This document shows, one piece after another, positions 42,091 through 50,601 of a stretch of 64,000 nt of DNA (positions are counted from its first letter, which is position 1; every line of letters begins with the position of its first letter). The translations under genes were made by a program, and so were the position numbers. Below the pieces are notes generated by a model. The model did not search any database and was not told the DNA's origin. It was given only the letters and a program-made list of their open reading frames with translations. Origin of the DNA: Blastococcus sp. PRF04-17 (GTDB taxonomy: Bacteria > Actinomycetota > Actinomycetes > Mycobacteriales > Geodermatophilaceae); assembly GCF_023016265.1 (NCBI RefSeq), contig NZ_CP095412.1, positions 124,001 through 188,000 of the forward strand, read 5' to 3'.

Positions 42091-42602
42091 CAGAGGATGC
42101 CCTTCAGGATGCCGACCGGCAGGCTGGTGCCGAGACCGAGGACGAACAAGTACCAGGTGCCGAACGACAGGACGACCGCGATCGCGGCGTCGCGGATGTA
42201 GTGCCGGCTGCCGAGCGCGAAGGCGGATCCCCAGAAGAGGATGGCGCCGGAGATCGGCCAGCCGAGCGGCTCGATGAGCAGGGCGTTGGCGATGAACGCG
42301 GCGGCGAGCAGGCCGACCGTCCTCCAGTCGCTGCGGCCGGTGAGTTCGATGTCCTCGCCGCCTTCCGGCTCACCGCGCCCGCCGCGCCACACGTCGACGG
42401 CGAGGAAGCCGGCGACGACCACCAGCAGGATCCCGACGGCGGTCGGGACGGCGCCGGGCCCGACCGGGCCGCGGGCGATCCGGCTCTCCGGGAGGAGGAG
42501 CGCCTGGACGATCAGCAGGATCCCGAGAGCCCCGAGGAACAGGGCCACTCCGAGTTCGGAGCGGCCCTGCTCCTGGGTGCCGCCGGGGGCGGCGGAGCTC
42601 AT
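42090..42602 (-). CDS. tctB: Tripartite tricarboxylate transporter small membrane subunit TctB
   Basis: 170 residues, four helices ([76 protein letters not shown]). [10 protein letters not shown] and EPLGWPI are typical of TctB. ATG 42602 overlaps the tctC stop (ATGA). Confidence 0.88.
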   Translation of the reverse strand: MSSAAPGGTQEQGRSELGVALFLGALGILLIVQALLLPESRIARGPVGPGAVPTAVGILLVVVAGFLAVDVWRGGRGEPEGGEDIELTGRSDWRTVGLLAAAFIANALLIEPLGWPISGAILFWGSAFALGSRHYIRDAAIAVVLSFGTWYLFVLGLGTSLPVGILKGIL

Positions 42603-43600
42603 GCCAGGCCCAGCTCGCTCATGACCGTCTCGACGCGGTCGCTCTCCTCGGCGAGGAAGTCCGTGAAGTCCTCGCCGGGGATGAACGCGTCGGTCCAGCC
42701 CTGTTCCTCGAGCACCGCCTGCCACGCCTCGCTGTCGTGCATCTCGGTGACCGCGTCGACGAAGCGCTGGGTCTCCTCCTCCGAGATGCCCGGTGCCGCC
42801 ACGATGCCCCGCCAGTTGGCGAACACCAGGTCGATGCCCTCCTCGGTGAGGGTGGGAGCGTCGACGCCCTCGACGGGCTCCTCGCTGGTGACGGCGAGGA
42901 TGCGGACCTGACCCGCCGCGGCCGGCTCGCTGACCTCGCCGACGCCGGTCGCGGCGAACTGGACGTCCCCGCCGAGGATGCCGGCCAGCAGCTCACCGCC
43001 GCCGTCGTAGGGCACGTAGTTGACGTCGACGGGGTCGACGCCGACCTCCTGCGCCAGCAGCATGGGCGTCAGGTGGTCGGGGCCACCGGGGTTGGAGGCG
43101 CCGCCGACGGGGACGTTGGCGGGGTCGTCCTTCCACGCCTCGACGAGGTCGTCGATCGACTGGAACGGGGACTCGGCGGGGACGACGATCGCCTCGGCCT
43201 CCTCGATCAGCTTGGCGATCGGCGTGGTCTGGTCGAGGGTCGCCTCGGACTGGTTGCTGAACTGCGCGCCGACGACGCCGAGGCCCATCTGCATGAGCAT
43301 CTTGGCGTTGCCCTCCTCGTTGACCAGTCGCTGGAGACCGACCGTGCCGCCGGCGCCCTCGAGGTTGAACACCTCGATGTTCGAGGCGAGCTCCTCGCCC
43401 TCCAGCACCTCGGCGACCGCCCGGCCGGTGGTGTCGTAACCGCTGCCCGCGGAGTTCGGGATCAATACGCGGAGACCGTCGATCGGGCCGTCAGCGCCGT
43501 CGGCGGCCGACCCGCCCTCCGCGGTGGTCCCGCACCCGGTCAGCACCAGGCCGACGGCGACAGCGCCGACGGCCAGCTTCCGCACGGAAGCAGTACGCAT
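42599..43600 (-). CDS. tctC: Tripartite tricarboxylate transporter substrate-binding protein TctC
   Basis: 333 residues. Lipoprotein signal (VGLVLTGCGTT), then IPNSAGSGYDTTGRAVAEVL near the N-terminus, GGASNPGGPDHLTPMLLAQ and VPYDGGGELLAGILGGDVQFAATG, all TctC marks. Binds the organic acid outside the cell. Strong AGGAGG before ATG 43600. It is divergent from the sensor kinase operon, which probably controls it. Confidence 0.9.
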   Translation of the reverse strand: MRTASVRKLAVGAVAVGLVLTGCGTTAEGGSAADGADGPIDGLRVLIPNSAGSGYDTTGRAVAEVLEGEELASNIEVFNLEGAGGTVGLQRLVNEEGNAKMLMQMGLGVVGAQFSNQSEATLDQTTPIAKLIEEAEAIVVPAESPFQSIDDLVEAWKDDPANVPVGGASNPGGPDHLTPMLLAQEVGVDPVDVNYVPYDGGGELLAGILGGDVQFAATGVGEVSEPAAAGQVRILAVTSEEPVEGVDAPTLTEEGIDLVFANWRGIVAAPGISEEETQRFVDAVTEMHDSEAWQAVLEEQGWTDAFIPGEDFTDFLAEESDRVETVMSELGLA

Positions 43601-43692
43601 CTGAGTCCTCCTGTGTCGTCCGGCGGGGGCCCGCCGTCGCAGCGAAGGTCGCAACCGGCGTGGCGCGTGTCACCCTTGAGTGCGCAATGAGC

Positions 43693-43710
43693 GTTGTGGT
43701 CGTTGTGGTC
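43693..43710. promoter_or_regulatory. Tandem 9-bp repeats between tctC and the two-component genes
   Basis: GTTGTGGTC occurs twice without a gap (43693-43701, 43702-43710), followed by GGCCACA, which pairs with the second copy. It sits in the 205-bp divergent region, so it may be a binding site for the response regulator. Confidence 0.45.
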
Positions 43711-43805
43711 ACGGCCACACCGGCGACAACGGCGTGTCGCCGTGGTGTCCTGTGGATCACCGGCCGGGTCCCGACCGGAGATCCAGCGCGTCGACGGGAG
43801 GAGCC

Positions 43806-45407
43806 GTGAGCAAGCGGCTGTCGCTGGCCGGCCAGCTGCTGGCGCTGCAGGTGGTCATCATCTGCGTCGTCCTCGTCGGCGTCGCCGCGGTCACCGTCGC
43901 CCAGTCGACCAGCCGTGCCCAGGAGTCCGAAGGCCGCCGGGCGCTCGGCGTGGCCGAGACCCTGGCCAACGCCCGGATCTTCCGCGAGGCCCTCGAGGAG
44001 CGCGAGGCCGCCTACGTCCGGATCGCGGCCGAGAGCACCCGCAGCGTGTCCGGGTCCGCCTCGGTCGTCGTCGCGCTGGACGACCGGACGGTGGTCGCGA
44101 GCGCCGACCCGGCCGAGCTCGGCAAGCCCTTCCCCGTGGGCGAGAGCACGATCCTGGAGGGCCGGGCGTGGGTGGGGGAGCGCGAGTTCAGGGGCCGGCC
44201 CGCCGCAGTCGCGATGGTGCCCGTGCTGACCGGCCCCCGACGGGACACGGAAGGCTTCGTCGTCGTCACCCGGTTCTACCCGTCGTTGCTCGACGGCCTG
44301 AACGAAGCCGCCCCGAACCTGCTCACCTACCTCGGCGTGGCCAGCCTCATCGGGATCGGCGGATCGCTGCTCATCGCCCGCCGGGTGAAGCGGCAGACCC
44401 TGGGCCTGGAGCCGAAGGAGATCGTCGGCCTGGTCGAGCACCGGGACGCCATGCTGCACGGCATCCGGGAAGGGGTCGTGGGCCTGGACACGCGCGGCCG
44501 GGTCACGCTCGTGAACGACGAGGCGATCCGGCTGCTGCGCATACCGGGCGACGCGATCGGTCGAACGCTCGAGGAGCTCGGGGTCGACGAGGAGATGCGC
44601 GACGCGCTGCTCACCGGTCAGGTGGAGCGCGACCGGGCGGTCGGCAGCCAGGGCCGCGTGCTCGTGGTCAACCGGCTGCCGATCTCCAGCCGCGGCCGGG
44701 CGATCGGCTCGGTCACCACTCTGCGCGACCGCACGGAACTGCTCGAGCTGCGCCGCGAGCTGGACCTGACCATGCACGTCACCGACACGCTGCGGGCCCA
44801 GGCGCACGAGTTCGACAACCGGCTGCACACGATCGCCGGACTCATCGAGATCGGCGAGGCCGAGGAGGCGGTCCGCTTCGTCCACCGCGTGACCTCCAGC
44901 CGGTCGGAGTTCAGCGCCGCGGTGACGTCGTCGATCCGGGACCCGTCGGTCGCCGCCCTGCTGATCGCGAAGGCCAGCCAGGCGGCCGAGCTCGGCGTCG
45001 ACCTGCGCATCGCGCCGGACTCGTCGCTGCCGGCCCTGGCCGAGGAGCTCAGCGGCGACGTGACGACCGTCGTCGGCAACCTGGTGGACAACGCCCTGGA
45101 CGCCGCCGCGACCGCGCCGCAGCGCTGGGTCGAGGTGAGCGTCGGCCTGGTGGACGGCGAGGTCGAGGTCGTGGTCCGCGACTCGGGGCCCGGCGTGCCG
45201 CCGGGGATGGAGAAGGAGGTCTTCCGCCGCGGCGTCTCGACGAAGACGGCCGGACCGGGCGAGCGGGGCATCGGCCTCTCCCTGGTGCACCTGCTGTGCA
45301 CCCGGCGGGGCGGCGACGCGACGGCATCGTCGGAGGGTGGGTCGGTCTTCACCGCCCGGCTGCCGGTCGACGCGCAGACCGTGGACGGCACGCTGGTGGA
45401 CGCATGA
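43806..45407 (+). CDS. CitA/DcuS-type sensor histidine kinase
   Basis: 533 residues. N-terminal helix (LLALQVVIICVVLVGVAAVTVA), a periplasmic-type PAS sensor of about 130 residues, a second helix (LLTYLGVASLIGIGGSLLIA), a cytoplasmic PAS (MLHGIREGVVGLDTRGRV), the SPOB-like His motif LRAQAHEFDNRLHTIAGLIE (His about residue 334), and an HATPase with DNALDAA and SGPGVPPG. Family members sense organic di- or tricarboxylates. GGGAGGA precedes GTG 43806. Confidence 0.9.
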   Translation: MSKRLSLAGQLLALQVVIICVVLVGVAAVTVAQSTSRAQESEGRRALGVAETLANARIFREALEEREAAYVRIAAESTRSVSGSASVVVALDDRTVVASADPAELGKPFPVGESTILEGRAWVGEREFRGRPAAVAMVPVLTGPRRDTEGFVVVTRFYPSLLDGLNEAAPNLLTYLGVASLIGIGGSLLIARRVKRQTLGLEPKEIVGLVEHRDAMLHGIREGVVGLDTRGRVTLVNDEAIRLLRIPGDAIGRTLEELGVDEEMRDALLTGQVERDRAVGSQGRVLVVNRLPISSRGRAIGSVTTLRDRTELLELRRELDLTMHVTDTLRAQAHEFDNRLHTIAGLIEIGEAEEAVRFVHRVTSSRSEFSAAVTSSIRDPSVAALLIAKASQAAELGVDLRIAPDSSLPALAEELSGDVTTVVGNLVDNALDAAATAPQRWVEVSVGLVDGEVEVVVRDSGPGVPPGMEKEVFRRGVSTKTAGPGERGIGLSLVHLLCTRRGGDATASSEGGSVFTARLPVDAQTVDGTLVDA

Positions 45408-46099
45408 TCCGCGTGCTCATCGTCGACGACGACTTCATGGTGGCGAAGGTGCACGCCGGGTTCGTCGCCGCGCTCGACGGTTTCGAGGTCGTCGGCACCG
45501 CGTCCACCGGGGCCGCGGCGCTGGACGAGGTCCGGCGCCTCCGCCCCGACCTGGTGCTGCTCGACGTCTACCTGCCCGACACGACCGGACTGGACGTGCT
45601 GCGCCGGTTGCGGGCGAACGGGGCAGACACCGATGTCATCGTCATCAGCGCCGCCAGGGACGTCGACAGCATCCGCACCGCGCTGCACGGCGGGGTCCTG
45701 AACTACCTGGTCAAGCCGTTCGACCGGCGCACGTTCGAGGCGCGGCTGCGGGACTACGCCGCGCTGCGCAGCGAGCTGTCCGAGCTGGGCGAGGCCGGCC
45801 AGGGTGACGTGGACCGCCTGTTCGGCACGGCACGGGGGAGCGCGGTGCGGCAGCCGGTCAGCACCCCGAAGGGCATCGCGCCGGAGACGCTGGCGCTGGT
45901 CCGCGAGACGCTCGCCGCGGCGGGGGAGGGCGGCCTCTCGGCGACGGAGTGCAGCGAGCGGACGGGGCTGGCGCGGGTCAGTGCCCGGCGCTACCTGGAG
46001 CAGCTGGTCACCGTCGGGGAGGCCGAGGTGCGGCAGCGGTACGGGACGGCGGGCCGGCCGGAGCGGCGGTTCACGATGCGGGGCCCGCGCCGGGCGTGA
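45404..46099 (+). CDS. CitB/DcuR-type response regulator
   Basis: 231 residues. Receiver: VLIVDDDFMVAK, LVLLDVYLPDTTGLD (phospho-Asp) and NYLVKPFDRRTF (Lys). The C-terminal output contains ETLALVRETLAAAGEGGLSATECSERTGLARVSARRYLEQLV, the winged-helix form of CitB-type regulators. Coupled by ATGA overlap to the kinase. Expected to activate the divergent tctCBA operon. Confidence 0.9.
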   Translation: MIRVLIVDDDFMVAKVHAGFVAALDGFEVVGTASTGAAALDEVRRLRPDLVLLDVYLPDTTGLDVLRRLRANGADTDVIVISAARDVDSIRTALHGGVLNYLVKPFDRRTFEARLRDYAALRSELSELGEAGQGDVDRLFGTARGSAVRQPVSTPKGIAPETLALVRETLAAAGEGGLSATECSERTGLARVSARRYLEQLVTVGEAEVRQRYGTAGRPERRFTMRGPRRA

Positions 46100-46169
46100 C
46101 CGCAATGACCGGAACGTCCGTTAGCGCCGCAAAGCTGACGCCGGCTGTGGGCTCGGCCACGCTGCGCCC

Positions 46170-46565
46170 ATGACGATCGTCGTGGGCTACGTCCCCACCC
46201 CCGAGGGAGAGGCCGCGCTCTCCGCCGCGATCAGCGAGGCCGGGCTCCGCGAGCAGCCGCTGCACGTGGTCAACACCTCCCGCGGCGACTCGCTGGTCGA
46301 CAGCCGGTTCGCCTCGGAGGACGCGCTGACCGCCGTCCGGGCGAAGCTCGACGCCGCCGGTGTCGTGTACGAGATCGACCAGCACGTGAGCAGCCATGAC
46401 GCCTCGGACGAGGTCGTCGACGCGGCCGACCGGGTCAAGGCCAGCCTCATCGTGATCGGCCTGCGGAGGCGGACGCCGACCGGGAAGCTCATCACCGGCA
46501 GCCAGGCGCAGCGGATCCTGCTCGACGCCAACTGCCCCGTCCTGGCAGTCAAAGCAACCTACTGA
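46170..46565 (+). CDS. Universal stress protein
   Basis: 131 residues. UspA fold: TIVVGYVPTPEGEAALSAAI at the N-terminus and KASLIVIGLRRRTPTGKLITGSQAQRILLDANCPVLAVK at the C-terminus, where the G-x2-x-G-x9-G nucleotide motif is LRRRTPTGKLITGSQAQ. Usp genes are often beside tripartite or TRAP transporters; a partner role in substrate use is possible. Confidence 0.88.
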   Translation: MTIVVGYVPTPEGEAALSAAISEAGLREQPLHVVNTSRGDSLVDSRFASEDALTAVRAKLDAAGVVYEIDQHVSSHDASDEVVDAADRVKASLIVIGLRRRTPTGKLITGSQAQRILLDANCPVLAVKATY

Positions 46566-46568
46566 CGA

Positions 46569-46624
46569 CCAGAACCGCGGTTTCGGTCGCGGCCACCGGG
46601 GGCCGGAACCGCGGTTTCGGTCGC
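46569..46624. repeat. Twin palindromic repeat, copy A
   Basis: CCAGAACCGCGGTTTCGG and CCGGAACCGCGGTTTCGG, each followed by TCGC, are spaced 34 bp apart. The unit is near-palindromic. It fills the gap between the convergent Usp and GntR genes and may act as terminator. Confidence 0.8.
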
Positions 46625-47320
46625 TCAGCCGAGGAGCTCGACGCCGTCGGACGGCGCTTCGGCGAGGTTGCGGAAGATCGTCCGCACGCTCTCCGCGAGG
46701 TGCCCGGCGATGAGCGTCGCCGCGGCGTCGGCGTCCCCGGCCAGCAGGGCGTCGCAGATCGCGAGGTGCTCGCCGACGGACACGTCGGTGCGTTGCGGGT
46801 CGAGATGGGAGAGGTTGCGCAGCCGCGCGGTGTGCGGCCGCAGGTCGGCGATCGCCCGCCGCAGGTGCTCGTTGCGCGTCGCGCCGATGATCGCCCAGTC
46901 GAAGCGGTCGGCCAGCTCGTAGAACGCGCGCGACCGCTCCTGGGACGGCGAGCGGCCCTGGATGCGCGCGAAGCCGGCCCGCATGTCGGCGAACGCCTGC
47001 CGCGTCGCCGGATCGGCCGCGGCGGTCTGCGTGGCCTGGCGGATCGCGGCCGGCTCGAGCAGCTGCCGGTACTCGAACAGGTCGCGGACGCTCTGCGCCG
47101 ACACCCGGGACACCCGGGCACCCAGGCGCGGCGTGAGGTCGACGAGGCCCTCGGCGGCCAGCCTCCTCAGCGCCTCGCGGACCGGGGTCCGGGACGCGCC
47201 GGTGCGCTCCACGAGCCACAGCTCCGACAGGGGCGTCCCGGGAGCCAGCTCGCCGAGCTCGATCTCCTCCTTGAGCTGCGCATGGACCTGGTCGGCCTTG
47301 CTCGGCCCGAGGTCGGTCAC
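46625..47320 (-). CDS. GntR/FadR-family regulator with FCD domain
   Basis: 231 residues. Winged HTH: LAPGTPLSELWLVERTGASRTPVREALRRLAAEGLVDLTPRLGA. The C-terminal FCD domain has metal-type His residues in ATRNEHLRRAIADLRPHTARLRNLS and GEHLAICDALLAGD. GTG 47320 overlaps the stop of the malate/lactate-dehydrogenase-like gene. Tandem TTGTATACAA sites at 48402-48423 in the divergent promoter are the likely operator. Confidence 0.88.
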   Translation of the reverse strand: MTDLGPSKADQVHAQLKEEIELGELAPGTPLSELWLVERTGASRTPVREALRRLAAEGLVDLTPRLGARVSRVSAQSVRDLFEYRQLLEPAAIRQATQTAAADPATRQAFADMRAGFARIQGRSPSQERSRAFYELADRFDWAIIGATRNEHLRRAIADLRPHTARLRNLSHLDPQRTDVSVGEHLAICDALLAGDADAAATLIAGHLAESVRTIFRNLAEAPSDGVELLG

Positions 47321-48372
47321 CGTGAGCTCCCGAACGGCACACCGGTCTCGTCGCCCAGCCGACGCAGCTCGGCGAGCGACTCCGCGGCGAGGGTCACCCC
47401 GCCGGCGGCCAGGTTCGCCGCCTCGGCGCGGTCCTCCACCTCGCCCGGGTAGAACACCTCGTCGAAGCCCTGTGCCAGGGGCACGTCCTTCACCTCGTCG
47501 ATCAGTCGCCGGACCCGCTCCTCGTAGTCTGCCGGGTCCCCGAGCGCGGCGGGGTCGATCGCCAGGAACAGGTGACCGGCGCGGCTGCGCGCCGCCGGCT
47601 CGTACGGCCCGTGGACCTCTGTGCCGACGCCGCTGCCGGTGAGGGCGCCCGAGAGCACGTCCATCAGGAACGTGATCGCGTACCCCTTGTGCCCCGCCAT
47701 GGGCAGGACGACGCCGAGCACGCCCTCCGCGGGGTCGGTCGTGGGCGCCCCGTCGCCGGTCAGCGCCCAGCCGTCGGGAATCGGCTCGCCCTTGTTCCTG
47801 GCCAGGTAGATCTTGCCGCGGGCCACCGCGGTGTTGGCGATGTCGACCGCCACGACCCGCCCGTCGGGCGCCGGTGCCGCGATCGACCACGGATTGGTGC
47901 CGAGTACCTTCCGCCGGCCGCCCCAGGGCGCCATGGCCGGGCTCGCGTTCGTGGTGAGGACGGCGACCACGCCGTCCCGGGCGGCGCGGCGGGTGAACCA
48001 CATCGCCGTCCCGAAGTGGTTGGAGTTGCGGACGCCGACCGCGCCGATGCCGTGCGCGCGGGCGCGCTTCACGGCGAGCACCCGGGCCCGCTCGGTGAGC
48101 ACCTGGCCGACGCCGTCCCGCCCGTCGAGCAGCACCAGGGGGCCGGTGTCGGCCAGCACCACCGGATCCGTGACGGCGGCCATCGCCCCGCTGCGGAGGC
48201 GCGCCGCGTACCAGGGGAGGCGCAGCATCCCGTGCGAGCCGTGCCCCCAGAGGTCCGCCTGCACGAGGCTGTCGGCGACCAGATCGGCGTCGAGCGCCGG
48301 TACGCCGAGCGCCCGGAGCACCTGGCTGCCGAACGACCGGAGCTCCTCCGGCGTGGATCGCTGCGCGGTCAT
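47317..48372 (-). CDS. LDH2/malate-dehydrogenase-like (YlbC-type) oxidoreductase
   Basis: 351 residues. Family motifs: WGHGSHGMLRLPWYAARLRSG near residue 42, VGVRNSNHFGTAMWF, GTNPWSIAAPAPDG and GVVLPMAGHKGYAITFLMDVLSG. These enzymes oxidise 2-hydroxy acids such as malate, lactate or sulfolactate with NAD(P). AAGGGGG lies before ATG 48372. In an operon with the GntR gene that it overlaps. Confidence 0.87.
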   Translation of the reverse strand: MTAQRSTPEELRSFGSQVLRALGVPALDADLVADSLVQADLWGHGSHGMLRLPWYAARLRSGAMAAVTDPVVLADTGPLVLLDGRDGVGQVLTERARVLAVKRARAHGIGAVGVRNSNHFGTAMWFTRRAARDGVVAVLTTNASPAMAPWGGRRKVLGTNPWSIAAPAPDGRVVAVDIANTAVARGKIYLARNKGEPIPDGWALTGDGAPTTDPAEGVLGVVLPMAGHKGYAITFLMDVLSGALTGSGVGTEVHGPYEPAARSRAGHLFLAIDPAALGDPADYEERVRRLIDEVKDVPLAQGFDEVFYPGEVEDRAEAANLAAGGVTLAAESLAELRRLGDETGVPFGSSR

Positions 48373-48401
48373 CGCGCCCCCTTCCCAACAGGTTCGGTCT
48401 C

Positions 48402-48423
48402 TTGTATACAAGGTTGCATACAA
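48402..48423. promoter_or_regulatory. Tandem GntR operator
   Basis: TTGTATACAA (48402-48411, perfect palindrome) and TTGCATACAA (48414-48423) start 12 bp apart, between the dehydrogenase start and the monooxygenase start. The form fits FCD-type GntR sites. Confidence 0.7.
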
Positions 48424-48447
48424 CGACTCGGAGCGGAAGGACGGCGG

Positions 48448-48756
48448 ATGTTCAGCCTGGTGGTGCGGATGGAGGTCCGGCCCGGCCGGCGCGCGGAGTT
48501 CCTGGCCGGTATCGCGGCCAACGCGGAGGCCTCGGTGCGCGACGAACCCGGCTGCCTGCGGTTCGACGTCTGCTCCGTCGCCGGCGACGAGAACCGCTTC
48601 CTCCTGTACGAGCTGTACGTCGACGAGGCGGCCTTCGCCGCGCACAAGGGCGCCCCCCACTTCGCCCAGTGGCGCACCGTCGCCGCCGAGGTCGTCGCGA
48701 ACCAGGTCAACACGACGGGCTCGCTGCTGGTCACCCACACCACCGAGGAGTCCTGA
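48448..48756 (+). CDS. Antibiotic biosynthesis monooxygenase (ABM) domain protein
   Basis: 102 residues. FSLVVRMEVRPGRRAEFLAGI, EPGCLRFDVCSVAGDENRFLLYELYVDEAAFAAHKGAPHFAQW is the YgiN/ABM ferredoxin-like dimer pattern with its Asn/Tyr/Trp active-site positions. Likely a cofactor-free oxygenase or quinone-related enzyme. Start of a four-gene operon; the next ATG overlaps its stop. Confidence 0.85.
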   Translation: MFSLVVRMEVRPGRRAEFLAGIAANAEASVRDEPGCLRFDVCSVAGDENRFLLYELYVDEAAFAAHKGAPHFAQWRTVAAEVVANQVNTTGSLLVTHTTEES

Positions 48757-49187
48757 TGCGCAACCAGCCCGCCCCGCCGTCGATGGTCCTGCGCCCGGAG
48801 GAGATCGAGCGCTTCGACCGCGGCAACGGCGTCGTCACGATCCCGTTCGTCGGCAAGTGGAACTGCCAGGAGAACAGGATCACGACCGGGATGACCGTGT
48901 TCTCGCCCGGCACGGGCATCCCGCTGCACTCGCACAACGTCGAGGAGTCGGTGCTGGTCCACGAGGGCGAGGCGACGGCCGTCGTCGGCGACGAGGAGTT
49001 CGACCTCGTGGCCGGCCAGGCCACCTGGGTCCCGGCGGGCGTCCCGCACTGCTTCCGCAACCGCGGGGAGGGGCCGATGACCATCTACTGGGTCTACGGC
49101 GGGCGCGACGTCACCCGCACCATCACCGCCACCGGCGAGACGTTCGAGCACCTGTCGGAGAGCGATCGGGGCGCGCGCAGGTCATGA
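48756..49187 (+). CDS. Cupin-domain protein
   Basis: 143 residues. Cupin motif 1: GIPLHSHNVEESVLVHEGEATAV (two His, Glu, later His) and motif 2 GQATWVPAGVPHCFRNRG. Metal-binding small barrel. C-terminus is charged. ATG shares its A with the previous TGA stop. Function in the pathway unknown: an isomerase or decarboxylase is possible. Confidence 0.8.
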   Translation: MRNQPAPPSMVLRPEEIERFDRGNGVVTIPFVGKWNCQENRITTGMTVFSPGTGIPLHSHNVEESVLVHEGEATAVVGDEEFDLVAGQATWVPAGVPHCFRNRGEGPMTIYWVYGGRDVTRTITATGETFEHLSESDRGARRS

Positions 49188-50596
49188 GCACCCTGGTCAC
49201 GTACAACCCCGCGACCGGCGAGCCGCTGGCCGAGTACGCCACGTTCACCGACGCCGAGGTCGACGCCGCGCTGACCGCCGCCAGCGAGGCGCAGCGGAGG
49301 TGGGCCGCGCGGCCCATCGAGGACCGCGCCGCCGTCCTCCGCCGCGTCGCCCAGATCCTGAGGACCGAAACCGCGGATCTGGCTCTTCTGGTCACGCGGG
49401 AGATGGGCAAGCCGCTGGTCGAGGCGCGGGCCGAGGTCGAGAAGTGCGCGACGACCTGCGACTACTACGCCGACAACGCCGCGGTCTACCTCGCCGACGA
49501 GCCGGTCGTGACCTCCGCTGACCGCAGCTGGATCTCCTACGAGCCGGTCGGCGTCGTGCTCGCCGTCATGCCGTGGAACTTCCCGCTCTGGCAGGTGCTG
49601 CGCTTCGCCGCCCCGGCCCTCATGGCCGGCAACGGCGCCCTGCTCAAGCACTCGCCCAACACGACCGGGTGCGCCGTCGCGGTGCAGCGCGTCGTCGCCG
49701 CCGCCGGCGCGCCGGAGGGGCTGTTCGGGGCGCTCGTCGTCGCCGAGGCCGACGTCCCCGCCGTCACGCAGCGGCTGATCGCGGACCCGCGGATCGGCGC
49801 GGTGACGATCACCGGCAGCGAGCGGGCCGGCCGGGCGGTCGGCGCAGCGGCCGGCGACTCGATCAAGAAGTCGGTCCTCGAGCTCGGCGGCTCCGACGCC
49901 TTCGTCGTCCTCGCCGACGCCGATCTGCCGCGGGTCGCCGCCCTGGCCGCGCGCGGCCGGCTGATGAACGCCGGGCAGAGCTGCATCTCGCCGAAGCGGC
50001 TGATCGTCGACGCGTCGGTGGCCGAGGAGTTCACCCGGCTGCTCGTGACCGAGGTCGAGTCCCTGGTCGTCGGCGACCCCGAGAAGGACGGCACGCACGT
50101 CGGGCCGATGGCCCGGGCCGACCTGCGCGACGGCGTCCACCGGCAAGTCGAGGCCTCGGTCGAGGCGGGGGCAAGGGTGCTCACCGGCGGCCGGCCGCTG
50201 GAGGGTCCCGGCTGCTTCTACGCCCCGACCGTCCTCGCCGGGGTCGCGCCGGGCCAGGTCGCCTACGACGAGGAGGTCTTCGGTCCCGTGGCCGCGGTCA
50301 TCGTGGCCGACGGCGACGACGACGCGGTCCGCATCGCCAACGACACCCGCTTCGGCCTCGGCGCCAGCGTCTGGACGACCGACCCCGAGCGCGGGGTCGC
50401 CGTCGCCCGCCGGATCCGCTCCGGCGCCGCCTTCGTCAACGCGCTGGTCGCCTCCGACCCGCGCATGCCCTTCGGCGGTACCCGGGCCAGCGGCTACGGC
50501 CGCGAGCTGGCCGCTGCGGGGATCCGCGAGTTCGTCGACGTCCGCACCTGGTGGGTTCTGGACGAGCCCGCCGCCACCGCCCCCGTCTCGGAGTGA
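49184..50596 (+). CDS. Succinate-semialdehyde-type aldehyde dehydrogenase
   Basis: 470 residues. MPWNFPLWQVLRFAAPALMAGN, ITGSERAGRAV, LELGGSDAFVVLADADL (catalytic Glu) and LMNAGQSCISPKR (catalytic Cys). The arrangement is that of NAD(P)-dependent succinate or alpha-ketoglutarate semialdehyde dehydrogenases. ATG overlaps the cupin stop. Confidence 0.85.
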   Translation: MSTLVTYNPATGEPLAEYATFTDAEVDAALTAASEAQRRWAARPIEDRAAVLRRVAQILRTETADLALLVTREMGKPLVEARAEVEKCATTCDYYADNAAVYLADEPVVTSADRSWISYEPVGVVLAVMPWNFPLWQVLRFAAPALMAGNGALLKHSPNTTGCAVAVQRVVAAAGAPEGLFGALVVAEADVPAVTQRLIADPRIGAVTITGSERAGRAVGAAAGDSIKKSVLELGGSDAFVVLADADLPRVAALAARGRLMNAGQSCISPKRLIVDASVAEEFTRLLVTEVESLVVGDPEKDGTHVGPMARADLRDGVHRQVEASVEAGARVLTGGRPLEGPGCFYAPTVLAGVAPGQVAYDEEVFGPVAAVIVADGDDDAVRIANDTRFGLGASVWTTDPERGVAVARRIRSGAAFVNALVASDPRMPFGGTRASGYGRELAAAGIREFVDVRTWWVLDEPAATAPVSE

Positions 50597-50601
50597 GTGC
50601 C

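Noticed and set aside
49355-49380. A further copy of the palindromic repeat (CCGAAACCGCGG) inside the aldehyde dehydrogenase gene
   Set aside because: Only half of the core is present, as a single unit, in a well-conserved coding stretch.
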